The notes under the pieces were generated by a model. The model made no database searches. It saw nothing but the letters and a program-made list of their open reading frames with translations, and was not told the origin of the DNA. A DNA stretch of 64,000 bases, taken from the NCBI GenBank assembly GCA_038211475.1, contig JBBQVN010000005.1, positions 1 to 64,000 of the forward strand. Direction: 5' to 3'. A program made the translations under genes and the position numbers. The stretch is from JANYBT01 sp038211475 (GTDB taxonomy: Bacteria > Acidobacteriota > Terriglobia > Terriglobales > Acidobacteriaceae). This document shows positions 8,255-16,762 of this stretch, one piece after another. Positions within the stretch are counted from its first letter, which is position 1. Every line of letters starts with the position of its first letter.

Positions 8255-8781
8255 TCAGCCAAAATCTGAGGGCGGCCCCAGGTCGGTCGCTGCAGACGAG
8301 ATATGCTTGCAAGCCGACTCTATGGCCGCTGGCAAGTCTCCGGCCACATTCGCCTTCACGACATAGCTTCGTGCACCGGCACCCAGCGCTTCCCGTCGCA
8401 TTTGTGCAGAATCGTGCTGGGTGACGATCACGACTTCCGATTTCGGCAGGTCCCTCCGGATCCGCCGGCACGCTTCCAAGCCATCCATTCGAGGCATGGT
8501 AATGTCGAGCACCACAATATCCGCTTCAACTGTAGCGCCTTCTCCACAGCCTCAATGCCATCTTCAGCTTCGGCGACAATTTCCCATTCGGGATGACTGC
8601 CGAGCAGAGTTCTTAATCCGCGCCGCATGGCGGGATGGTCGTCCACAATTAAAATTCGGCACAGCATCAAATTTGCAATCCCTGGGCTGTTAATCGGCAC
8701 GGCACTATTTTGACTGCTAGCTTCGGGGGACGGGCTGTTCTCTGACATCGGCGCCAGCTTTGCATAGTCGGGGTTTCTCAC
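8255..8781 (-). pseudogene. Receiver-only response regulator with a -1 frameshift
   Basis: Two overlapping frames together make one CheY-like receiver. The first (from 8781 or ATG 8748) covers 'LCRILIVDDHPAMRRGLRTL' through 'EDGIEAVEKALQLK'. The second continues as 'DIVVLDITMPRMDGLEACRR', 'GARSYVVKANVAG' to the stop at 8255. Restoring one C near 8521-8524 would give the expected 'LKPDIVVLD' wording. The start (GTG at 8781) overlaps the kinase stop by four bases, implying translational coupling. There is no output domain. This is either a genuine frameshift or a one-base sequencing error; all receiver residues (DD, phospho-Asp, Lys) are otherwise present. Confidence 0.85.
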
Positions 8782-10202
8782 AGTTGCGCCGAGCCGGTTA
8801 CCGGTATGGCCACGCGCACCGACGTGCCATTGCCGTCAGATACAAGGCCCAGCTTCCCACCCAGCTCCCACGCTCGTTCGCGAATTCCCGCGAGTCCGAC
8901 GCCCATTCCAGCGCCTGTGGTATGGAAATTCGCCAGCTGCTCTTCCGAGATCCCGCGCCCATCGTCTCTTACTTCCAAAACCACCTCCTCAGCGTGAGTG
9001 CTGACGGAGACGTGAGCTTGCGAAGCGCCGGAATGGCGATGCACATTGGTGAGTGCTTCCTGAAGTACGCGGAAAAGTGCAATTTCGACGGCCTCAGACA
9101 AGCGGCTGACACCGCTGGGCACATCCAGCGATACTTTGATTCCACTGCGCTGGGCAAAGCCGTCCACGAACCAACTAGCGGCCGAAGCAAACCCCGCCGC
9201 GTCAATGGTCGGGGGATGAAGCAGGTAAGAAAGCGTTCTCACTTCCGAAATGCATTGCTGCACCAGCTGTTCGATTTCCGGCAACAATTCCGGATGCCCG
9301 GGAGCCTGTTGCATGAGGTCCACATTGAGCTTCAATGCCGTCAGGTATTGGCCCAGGCTGTCGTGCAGTTCACGCGCTATGCGGCGACGTTCCCCGTCCT
9401 GCAAGGTCAACAAACGAGAGGAAAGCTGCCGTAGTGCAACCGTCCGCTGCTCCACCAGTGATTCCAGCTGCGCCTTGGTTTTGCGTAATGCTTCTTCGAC
9501 GAGACGGCGCTCCGCAACCTCGGCTTCGAGGGCTTGCGCTTTCTGCTGCAAGCGAGAAACGCTGCGACTGCGCTCCTGCTCGCTGACCAGCGTCGTGTGG
9601 CTCTCAACCGGTATTACATGCGAGTGTTCCGAGCATATTCTGAGAAACGAGTCGCCGTGCTCTTCTCGGTTAAAGGCGCTGATCGGATAGGCGCAGCGGA
9701 GAGTCAGAGGGTACGTCTTGGCCAAGTCATTCCACAGTTGTTCGAGGTGAATCGCCGCCTCAGCGTCCCCTCGCTCCCACAATAGAGAGACCATCTCGCC
9801 GAAGGCGGCTACGCGTGGAGTCTTTCCCTGGGCAGCCACTGCAGCTTGCGCCAAGGCAGTCCCGATGACCTTGCCGAAACGGGCGGCGTCAGGCCACCCC
9901 TCCCGCATGAACCGCTCCAAAGTCTGGGCGGCGTCGAAAGACTTGTAACGGCCCTGCGCAATTGCATTGGTTGCATTAAAACCGCGGGCCTGAAGGCGCT
10001 GCATCAACCCCTCTCGGTGGGCCTTGGTGCCAATGACGACCGCAGAATCTCCAGCCATCAGAGCGGCGCCAATAAAAGCGCTCAGTTCATCCAGGAGAAA
10101 GGAATCCTCGCCATAAAACTGCACAGAATGCGCTTGATGTGCTACTTCGAGGAGGTGTGGAGGCAAGAGGTTTGGCGGAACTTCACTACTGGCGATATTC
10201 AT
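8778..10202 (-). CDS. Soluble histidine kinase with MEDS (DcmR-type) sensory domain
   Basis: 474 residues; the ATG follows a GAGGA site. Residues about 20-200 form a MEDS/DcmR sensory domain ('HSVQFYGEDSFLLDELSAFI', 'GDSAVVIGTKAHREGL', 'RVAAFGEMVSLLWERGD'), thought to bind small C1 or hydrocarbon-type ligands in methylotrophs and methanogens. A coiled coil follows at about 205-265, then HisKA_3 with His in 'RIARELHDSLGQYL' and HATPase_c ('DDGRGISEEQL', 'GVGLAGIRERAWELGG'). There is no transmembrane segment, so it is cytoplasmic. It is followed, with a four-base overlap, by a receiver gene and then a NarL-type regulator, forming an apparent three-gene signalling operon. Confidence 0.93.
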   Translation of the reverse strand: MNIASSEVPPNLLPPHLLEVAHQAHSVQFYGEDSFLLDELSAFIGAALMAGDSAVVIGTKAHREGLMQRLQARGFNATNAIAQGRYKSFDAAQTLERFMREGWPDAARFGKVIGTALAQAAVAAQGKTPRVAAFGEMVSLLWERGDAEAAIHLEQLWNDLAKTYPLTLRCAYPISAFNREEHGDSFLRICSEHSHVIPVESHTTLVSEQERSRSVSRLQQKAQALEAEVAERRLVEEALRKTKAQLESLVEQRTVALRQLSSRLLTLQDGERRRIARELHDSLGQYLTALKLNVDLMQQAPGHPELLPEIEQLVQQCISEVRTLSYLLHPPTIDAAGFASAASWFVDGFAQRSGIKVSLDVPSGVSRLSEAVEIALFRVLQEALTNVHRHSGASQAHVSVSTHAEEVVLEVRDDGRGISEEQLANFHTTGAGMGVGLAGIRERAWELGGKLGLVSDGNGTSVRVAIPVTGSAQL

Positions 10203-10322
10203 CTCTGTCCTCGCAACCGAGACTTCTCTGCCTGTGTCAATTGTGGCCAGCGCAAAATGCGGCGGCGGCAGAATCTTATTTACTTCAGTGTGGGAGTTTA
10301 GTATTGATAAGGGATTCGTGCG

Positions 10323-10340
10323 ATACAGGAAATCCTGTAT
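10323..10340. promoter_or_regulatory. 18-bp near-perfect palindrome upstream of the MEDS kinase operon
   Basis: 'atacagga' and 'tcctgtat' flank two A residues, about 120 bp upstream of the kinase start on the minus strand. The symmetry suggests a dimeric regulator site. No regulator can be named from this alone. Confidence 0.4.
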
Positions 10341-10438
10341 TCGTTGGGGCTCGAGCGCTCCGGTACAGGGCGAGCCTGTGTTAAGAGCAGCCTTTTTGGG
10401 GGGTCGTCACAGTCGACGAAACTTCGGGTCCACAACCA

Positions 10439-10856
10439 TCAAACGACGAAATAGGTTTCCTGGCGCAGCAATGCTTCTACGGCGTCTACTACTGAGTTGG
10501 TATCCGTTTTTACACATGCCCCCCGGATGCCAGCCCTACGAGCCTCATCGGAAAGCTGTTTTTGAGAGGTAAAGAGTGAGCATCAGGATGGGTATTCGCG
10601 GAGAGAGCTGCGTAATTATGCGAGCTGCCTCCAGGCCATTCAACTCGGGCATCTGGAAATCGAGGACGATGACGTCCGGTTGAACCTGGTGGAACCGATC
10701 GACTGCGTCTTGACCATCTCGAGCTTCATCACAGACGCACCAGCCTTTATGCTCCTCCAGAAGCCCGCGGAGATGGCGCCGAACCGACGCATTGTCGTCC
10801 ACGACCAGAATTCGGGTCACACTGTCGCGGTTCGGTGCCGCACCGAGAAACTGCAT
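10439..10856 (-). pseudogene. Receiver-only response regulator, frameshifted near its C-terminus
   Basis: The first frame gives a normal receiver start ('VTRILVVDDNASVRRHLRGL', phospho-Asp in 'VIVLDFQMPELNGLEAAR') and then runs out of frame at 'MLTLYLSKTAFR' (stop at 10545). Reading the +1 frame gives the missing end: 'LFTSQKQLSDEARRAGIRGA', 'CVKTDTNSVVDAVEALL' and a stop at 10439. That is exactly a receiver's beta5/alpha5 with the conserved Lys. Loss of one CT unit in a ctct run near 10585, or gain of one base, would explain it. It is divergent in position from, but on the same strand as, the kinase operon. It has no output domain. Confidence 0.85.
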
Positions 10857-11005
10857 AAACAGAAGTTAAACCCGGTCCTAAGGCACAGCAATACATCGAA
10901 CGCCCCATCTAGGGGGGTCATTGGAGGGTAGGCCGGGACGGAGTTACATCGCATCGCTTAACGGAAATCGCTAGACGGGATCGCTGGACAGCTTCGGTGT
11001 CCGCC

Positions 11006-12298
11006 TCAGGGGATCAATAGCCCGATGGAGACTATGAACATGGTTACGGTGCCTACCCACCCCAGGAGCTTCAGTCCCCAAGGCAAAGTAAATTGTCCCA
11101 TCACTTTCTGATTCGAGGACATCAACATGATGACAATCATGAGCGGGCCTGCCACCACTCCATTGACAATCGCGGCCCAGAACAGGGCGCGGATGGGATT
11201 GAGTCCCAGGAATGTCAGCATGACACCGACGACCGTTACCGCGGAAAGTATGGCGTAGAAACCTTTGGCCTGCTCCGGCTTACGCTCCAGGCTGGCATGC
11301 CAATGGAACGCTTCCCCGACGCCATACGCGGCCGACCCGGCCAGCACGGGAACAGCGAGCAGTCCAGTACCCACAATGCCCACGAGGAAGAGAAGGGAGG
11401 CCAGACGTCCGGCTACCGGTTCCAGGGCCTTCGCCGCTTCGGCGGCGGTTGACACTTGAGTGATGCCATTGGCGTGCAAGGTGACGGCAGCTGTGAGGAT
11501 GATAAAAAAAGCGACTCCATTGGAAAAAGCCATGCCGATTAAGGTGTCCCACCGGATACGCTCAAGCTGGGGCGTGGCTTGGCGAGGGGCTTTTTTTAGC
11601 GGTTCCTCACCGGGAGTGGTGGTAACTTCCTCCACTTCTTGCGACGCCTGCCATAAGAAGAGGTAGGGAGAAATGGTCGTTCCCAAAACTGCAACCAAGG
11701 CGGCGAAATACTCTTTGCTCACTAAGAAAGGGGGTCGCACAACGGATACGACCACGAGAGCCCAGGGTATGTGCACGAAAAAAACCGTGCCGACATAGGC
11801 AAACAGTGTGATGGTAAGCCATTTCAAATAGCGGACATAGCTGGTGTAAGGTACCAGGACTTGCATGCCCAGGCACAGAAGCCCAAAACTGACGCTGTAG
11901 AGCCAGATGGGGCCGGGCAAAATGAGAGTAGCCGCCGCCGCCATGGCGCCGATGTCAGCCCCTAGATTGATGACATTGGCGGCCACGACCAAGCCAACCA
12001 TGCTGTATAGAAGCCAACGGGGATAATGTTGACGAAGGTTGGCGGCAATCCCACGCCCGGTGACGCGTCCGATTCGCGCGCTGATCTCCTGAATCCCCGC
12101 CATCAACGGATACGAAAATAGCATGGTCCAGAGCATGCCCAGGCCGAACTGAGCGCCGACTTGGGAATAGGTACCGATGCCGCTGGGGTCGTCGTCAGAT
12201 GCGCCGGTGATGAGGCCGGGACCCAACTTCTGAAGCAGCGTCGTCGGGTGGCTTGGGACGGAACCGCCGCCGCGAGAAGGAGTTTGCTTGAAGGACAT
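11006..12298 (-). CDS. NRAMP-superfamily divalent metal transporter, divergent motifs
   Basis: About 430 residues with about 11 hydrophobic helices. The ATG at 12298 is preferred over a TTG at 12313. The TM1 motif reads 'GASDDDPSGIGTYSQ' where classical MntH/Nramp has DPGN. The TM6 region reads 'GTTISPYLFLWQASQEVEEV' where classical members have MPH. Both metal-contact motifs are therefore altered, so Mn2+/Fe2+ specificity should not be assumed; NRAMP-related Mg2+ transporters and uncharacterised clades carry changes at these sites. It acts in the inner membrane. It is on the minus strand between the receiver remnant and the SYLF gene, with no evident operon partner. Confidence 0.88.
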   Translation of the reverse strand: MSFKQTPSRGGGSVPSHPTTLLQKLGPGLITGASDDDPSGIGTYSQVGAQFGLGMLWTMLFSYPLMAGIQEISARIGRVTGRGIAANLRQHYPRWLLYSMVGLVVAANVINLGADIGAMAAAATLILPGPIWLYSVSFGLLCLGMQVLVPYTSYVRYLKWLTITLFAYVGTVFFVHIPWALVVVSVVRPPFLVSKEYFAALVAVLGTTISPYLFLWQASQEVEEVTTTPGEEPLKKAPRQATPQLERIRWDTLIGMAFSNGVAFFIILTAAVTLHANGITQVSTAAEAAKALEPVAGRLASLLFLVGIVGTGLLAVPVLAGSAAYGVGEAFHWHASLERKPEQAKGFYAILSAVTVVGVMLTFLGLNPIRALFWAAIVNGVVAGPLMIVIMLMSSNQKVMGQFTLPWGLKLLGWVGTVTMFIVSIGLLIP

Positions 12299-12395
12299 GA
12301 AATGGGTCGCCAAGTATTGTGGAAACTAATCTAGAAAAAGTCAACCCGCTCTTTTCGTTCGTCACAGCGTTATCAGGGCAAAAATTAACGGCGAC

Positions 12396-12449
12396 AAAAA
12401 AGGGGAGCATTAGCGCGAAACGACCCTGAATTCGTTCGCGCCGATGCTC
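12396..12449 (-). terminator. Rho-independent terminator after the SYLF gene
   Basis: A hairpin with two paired blocks (12405-12410 with 12444-12449; 12413-12419 with 12435-12441) is followed in minus-strand reading by CCC and six T (12396-12401). It lies directly downstream of the SYLF-domain gene. Confidence 0.75.
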
Positions 12450-12479
12450 TCCAACAGTGTGGAAGCTTTCTAGTGATCC

Positions 12480-13231
12480 TCACTTGGTGGTTGCCGCTTG
12501 ATCCTTAGACTGGCTGGAATATTTTTTCACCGTCGCCAGAAAAGGCTCGCTGGCAGCGGGTGCTGGAACTTCGCCGCCCAAGATCGTCGCGAATGGTACC
12601 ATCTTCCCAAAAAGTGCACTGGTGTCGTCCTTGTCCTGTTCGATCACAGCGCCCGACAAATCGATACCGGCAAAAACTCCTCGCGCCCGGGAGTAGGTCA
12701 GCACTTCCGCCGACATCTTGACGTCGGTAGCGGCCGTCGCGTCGCGACCTACGGGTCCCGCCGCAGCGGAGGCGCCCACTCCCAGCTTAAATTTGCTGGA
12801 AAGCATGTGCTGCATACCCTGGTCGTTGGTTACCACCATTACGAGATCCACCGCCTGGCCGCCGAGCTGCAGACCCCAGCTGCCGCCGGTGACGGTGATG
12901 GGCGCGGGGGCGCTCCAGCCGTTGGCTGTGCGGCACGTGGCCACACCCTTCCATGGTTGCCGCCGAAGCCTACAGCGATTTTAACCATAGAGGGGACGAC
13001 GGCGATGCATTTGGCACCCTCCATAATGGTGTTGGGGATGGCCTTATCGGGGGTACCCATTATTTCGTTCAACACATGAGACGAGTTGTCCAGACGCTTT
13101 GCAATTCCGGACTCGTTGTCATCTGCGGCCCAGCTCACGCTGCAAGCTAGAAGCGCCAAGGCCGAGATCGCCAGAAGACGTGGTATTACGGCTGTCACGG
13201 TCGTCTTTTTAAGATTCGTTTCCATGTTCAT
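12480..13231 (-). pseudogene. Secreted SYLF/YSC84 lipid-binding-domain protein with a one-base frameshift
   Basis: The first frame (ATG at 13231 behind AGGAGG) encodes a signal peptide ('AISALALLACSVSWAADD') and the start of the SYLF (Ysc84/Las17-binding) domain through 'KIAVGFGGNHG'. The second frame continues as 'GVATCRTANGWSAPAPITVT', 'GGSWGLQLGGQAVDLVMVV', 'LSSKFKLGVGASAAAGPVGR' to 12480. One A missing in the ggaaggg stretch near 12945-12951 would restore 'HGKGVATC'. SYLF proteins bind phosphoinositides in eukaryotes; bacterial secreted versions are uncharacterised and often stress-linked. The rest is intact and followed by a good terminator, so a sequencing error is as likely as true inactivation. 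Confidence 0.85.
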
Positions 13232-13710
13232 GGGCAAAACCTCCTTCCAAATTTCCTGCTAATGAGACGAAGCACCGCTACCGTAAGGCTAGCGATTCTG
13301 TCTGGCCGTCGAAATCCGGTTTTAACCTTAGCCGGACCCGGAATCCGCCTCACCTTTCCGGTCTCCCATCAATCCGGGGGGCTCTCCCCAAAACGGCGCT
13401 TGCCGCCGGTCGTTCATTTCAGCGCTTGCCGCGCTTCGTTGATTTCATCGCTTGCCACGCCTGTTTCGAGCCCCTACATGAAATTCTCAGAGACCGTACA
13501 CATTCGGCGGGATTTCGCCCCAATTGATTGTTGCCTATTCTTCGGAATGAGAACAAGGTCCTCGAAATGAATGCGGTTATGGGCGGCAGAATGCGAAGAG
13601 GGGCCTTTTGCCGCTCATCCTGGCTCGCTCCACAGAGGATTGGTTCCCATGCGGGTGTCAAAAGGTAGATTTCGACAAATTTTAAAAACTTCAACTCAGG
13701 AGGCTGGACG
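13232..13710. other. Intergenic region between divergent stress genes
   Basis: About 480 bp between the minus-strand SYLF gene and the plus-strand DUF892 gene, so both promoters should lie here. I find no supported coding sequence. A ribosome site (caggagg) precedes the ATG at 13711. Confidence 0.55.
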
Positions 13711-14271
13711 ATGAAAATGGAATCTTTGCGTGAATTGTATGTGGAACAACTGAAAGACCTTTACAACGCTGAGCAGCAATTGATCAAAGCGCTTCCAAAA
13801 ATGGCGAAGGCGGCTACCTCGGAAGAGCTTCGAGGCGCTTTCGAAGAACACTTGGAAAAAACTCAGGTCCATGCGGAGCGAATTGAGACCATCTTCGAAG
13901 AGATGGGAGAGAAGGCCCAGGGGAAGAAATGCAAGGCCATGGAAGGACTGGTGAAAGAAGGGGCGGAAGTGATCCAGGAGGACATGGAGGATGAAGTGAA
14001 AGACGCCGCCTTGATCGCCGCCGCGCAGCGAGTGGAGCACTACGAAATCGCCGGCTACGGATGCGTTCGTACCTATGCGACGCTTTTGGGCGAAACCGAG
14101 GCAGCGGACCTGCTGGCTCAGACGCTTGAAGAAGAAAAAGAAGCAGATGAGCTGCTTAGTGGAATTGCCGATCAAGTGAACGTGGAAGCGGAAGAAGAAG
14201 AGGGGGCGCAGCCCATTTCCAAGCGACAGCAAGAGAAACCGGCTGGCCGACGGTTAAAAGCTACCGGCTAG
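13711..14271 (+). CDS. Ferritin-like DUF892 (YciE/YciF) family protein
   Basis: 186 residues with a strong AGGAGG site. The sequence follows the DUF892 pattern throughout: 'LRELYVEQLKDLYNAEQQLI', 'KALPKMAKAATSEELRGAF', 'HLEKTQVHAERIETIFEEMG', 'HYEIAGYGCVRTYATLLGE', 'LAQTLEEEKEADELLSGIA'. The Glu/His residues of a ferritin-like four-helix diiron site are present. YciE/YciF are stress-induced in enterobacteria, with no firm enzymatic role. An acidic stretch and a basic tail (about 165-186) extend beyond the family core. Neighbours are stress-type genes. Confidence 0.93.
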   Translation: MKMESLRELYVEQLKDLYNAEQQLIKALPKMAKAATSEELRGAFEEHLEKTQVHAERIETIFEEMGEKAQGKKCKAMEGLVKEGAEVIQEDMEDEVKDAALIAAAQRVEHYEIAGYGCVRTYATLLGETEAADLLAQTLEEEKEADELLSGIADQVNVEAEEEEGAQPISKRQQEKPAGRRLKATG

Positions 14272-14458
14272 GGTGGAGTCCGCCAGACACATTCACTTGG
14301 TTCGTCGTGAGTGAGACTTAATGACGAAGAAAGGCGGGAGGGGATTGGCGTTGGATTTTGATCCCCTCCTTTTGCAACTTCCCGTTGTGACTGACGGGTC
14401 CCGCTTAGTGGTTCGTGGAATCGCATTTTTAATTTGAATTGGAAAGATTGGCACAACT

Positions 14459-14749
14459 ATGGCAACAGATAACAACTTGGGAAATCAGCCGGAGACAGAG
14501 GCCGGAACTGCATCCCCCACCCATTTGAAAACAGTAGTTGAACGGTCGCTTGCCATGCTCGGCGAAGACGCCCAGCCGGAGGAGCAGCCTCGCCGCAATT
14601 GGCTACCCCTGCACTGCGATGCTTCGAACCTTCAAAAGCGAGTCTTGGACGATGCTGCCCAAGCTTTATCAAAATTGTGGAAAGCCACCAAACCTACCCG
14701 GGTGAATTTTCAACGCCCTGGAACGGAGCGCCGCCGCTCAACTACTTGA
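14459..14749 (+). CDS. Short hydrophilic ORF overlapping the AI-2E permease start
   Basis: 96 residues from ATG 14459, hydrophilic and charged ('PTHLKTVVERSLAMLGEDAQ', 'DASNLQKRVLDDAAQALSKL'). Its TGA stop overlaps a TTG in the permease frame (TTGA at 14746-14749). Either it is a separate small protein translationally coupled to the permease, or it is the cytoplasmic N-terminus of the permease separated by a frameshift near 14700-14749. The composition looks protein-like, and the frame used by the permease upstream of 14746 looks less so. I recognise no family. Confidence 0.5.
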   Translation: MATDNNLGNQPETEAGTASPTHLKTVVERSLAMLGEDAQPEEQPRRNWLPLHCDASNLQKRVLDDAAQALSKLWKATKPTRVNFQRPGTERRRSTT

Positions 14750-16641
14750 TTCCTTCGAACACTGCCGCGCCCTTATCCAGGCTGCTGACGCTCATCGCAG
14801 TATGCGCGGTGCTGGTTGGGTTGTTTTTCGGTCGCCCGGTACTGATCCCGCTAGCTCTAGCGATGGTTTTTACCTTCGTGCTGGCTCCGCTGGTGGGATG
14901 GTTAGAGAAGTCGCGCGTGGGGCGCGTACCTGTAGTTGTAGTTGTGATGTTGCTGGTCTTTGCGGTGCTGGGTTCTTTAGGCTGGGTTGTTACAGGTCAA
15001 TTGGCCGGAATTGTCGATCAGCTTCCAAGCTATCAAACCAATATCCAAAACAAAATTCGGTCTTTGCGTCTTCCGCGTTCAAGTCGGCTCAGGAGCGCGT
15101 CTAATACGGTCTCTGCAATAGGCAAGGAAATATCAGCGGCGTCTGCTCCAGAGGGAGATCCGAAGACCACTAAGTCCGGGGGTGGCCGGCCTATCACGGT
15201 CCAGGTATCTCCACCCACCGCCGAGGCACCACCGTTCATCCGAAGGGTCATCGGGCCACTTGCCGGGCTGCTCGAAACCTCCGCGATGGTTACCATTTTC
15301 GTGCTGTTTATGCTGCTCAAACGCGAAGATTTGCGTAATCGCCTGATCCGCCTGGTGGGGACGGGTCATTTGAATTCGGTCACCCAGGCGCTGGATGACG
15401 CCTCAAGCCGATTGAGCCGCTACTTACTCTTTCTGTTTCTGGTGAATATGAGCTACGGGATACTCTGCGGGCTGATTGCTTATGCAATTGGCATACCTCA
15501 TGCCTTGTTGTGGGGTGTTCTGTCTGGCTTGTTACGCTTCGTTCCTTACATTGGTACGCCGATCGCCGCAGTATTCCCATTGTTCATGGCCGTTGCTGTA
15601 TTTCCGGGCTGGACTCAGGCAGGCTTGGTGTTCGGCCTGTTTCTGGTGCTTGAGCTTGTAATTGCAAACGTGGTGGAGCCCTGGCTGTATGGGGCTCACA
15701 CAGGAATCTCGTCTTTTGCAATTGTTGTCTCCGCCGTCTTCTGGGCGATCCTGTGGGGTCCTGTAGGGCTGATCTTATCCACACCGCTGACTGTTTGCCT
15801 GCTATTGCTGGGCCGGTATGTGCCGCAATTAAAGTTTCTCGAAGTGATACTCGGGGACGAACCTGTTCTTCCCGTGGAGGCCCAGTTCTACCAACGGCTT
15901 TTGGCGCAAGACCAAGAGGAGGCCAGGGAGGTAGCGGAGACCTATCTCAAGGAGAAGCGAGTAGCCGAGTTTTACGATTCCGTTCTCATTCCCGCACTGG
16001 TGTTGGCGGAGCGAGACCGGCACACCAGTGCACTGGATGAGGAAAAATCCAATTTCATTTTTCAGAGCGCGCGTGAACTTATTGAAGAGTTGGGCGAGCG
16101 AGATGTAGAAGAATCGGCTACACCCACTTCAGAGGGGCTGGCTCGGAATGAAACGCCTCCTGCGGCGTTAGCCGGCATGCGAATTTACTGTCTCCCCGCC
16201 CTGGATGACGCGGACGAACTGGTAGCGATGATGCTGGGCCAGTTACTTACTCGCCTAGGGTGCGATTTTCATCAGCTCCCAATCGAGGCGCAGTCAACTA
16301 TGGCGGAGATAAAAGAGGGCCCATCTTGCGCGGTGGTCATTTCTGCTCTTCCCCCTCTCGCATTTGGTCCAACCCGCGCACTGTATCGGCGAGTGTTACA
16401 GGCCAGTCCTAACCTGAACCTCATCGTGGGTTTGTGGAGCGTGGAACAAAATGTAGCCAAGGCTGCCGAGCGGCTGGGGCTGCATGACGCGAACAAGGTT
16501 GCGACTAGCTTGCGGGATGCGGTTTCAATGCTCGGGCAACCAAAACGCTCGGGCAACCACACTGACGCTCCGAGCGGCATGGTCGAGACAGCCGCTCCGA
16601 GCGTCGCGATCAAGGAACACGTGGGAGCAGCTAACCCTTAG
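14746..16641 (+). CDS. AI-2E/PerM-family permease with C-terminal Rossmann-like cytoplasmic domain
   Basis: About 630 residues. Residues 1-360 are the AI-2E transporter (PerM/TqsA) membrane region: 'LLTLIAVCAVLVGLFFGRPV', 'FVLAPLVGWLEK', a periplasmic loop, then 'LLWGVLSGLLRFVPYIGTPI' and 'ILWGPVGLILSTPLTVCLLL'. The family exports small molecules or ions; substrates are known for few members. The last 270 residues are a soluble extension: a helical segment ('YQRLLAQDQEEAREVAETYL') and an alpha/beta domain ('GMRIYCLPALDDADELVAMM', 'CAVVISALPPLAFGPTRALY') like a B12-binding or receiver fold without obvious cofactor motifs. The start is uncertain: TTG 14746 overlaps the preceding stop, while TTG 14599 or GTG 14677 would lengthen it. 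Confidence 0.85.
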   Translation: MIPSNTAAPLSRLLTLIAVCAVLVGLFFGRPVLIPLALAMVFTFVLAPLVGWLEKSRVGRVPVVVVVMLLVFAVLGSLGWVVTGQLAGIVDQLPSYQTNIQNKIRSLRLPRSSRLRSASNTVSAIGKEISAASAPEGDPKTTKSGGGRPITVQVSPPTAEAPPFIRRVIGPLAGLLETSAMVTIFVLFMLLKREDLRNRLIRLVGTGHLNSVTQALDDASSRLSRYLLFLFLVNMSYGILCGLIAYAIGIPHALLWGVLSGLLRFVPYIGTPIAAVFPLFMAVAVFPGWTQAGLVFGLFLVLELVIANVVEPWLYGAHTGISSFAIVVSAVFWAILWGPVGLILSTPLTVCLLLLGRYVPQLKFLEVILGDEPVLPVEAQFYQRLLAQDQEEAREVAETYLKEKRVAEFYDSVLIPALVLAERDRHTSALDEEKSNFIFQSARELIEELGERDVEESATPTSEGLARNETPPAALAGMRIYCLPALDDADELVAMMLGQLLTRLGCDFHQLPIEAQSTMAEIKEGPSCAVVISALPPLAFGPTRALYRRVLQASPNLNLIVGLWSVEQNVAKAAERLGLHDANKVATSLRDAVSMLGQPKRSGNHTDAPSGMVETAAPSVAIKEHVGAANP

Positions 16642-16762
16642 CTTGGCTTTTAAGAATTTGTTCCCGACGGGGCCACCTATGGGTTGCTCGATGCAACTAA
16701 GGCAGACGAACGGTGCATAAATATGCAATGTGCGCCGATAACAGTAATTTAAGGAGTGAACC

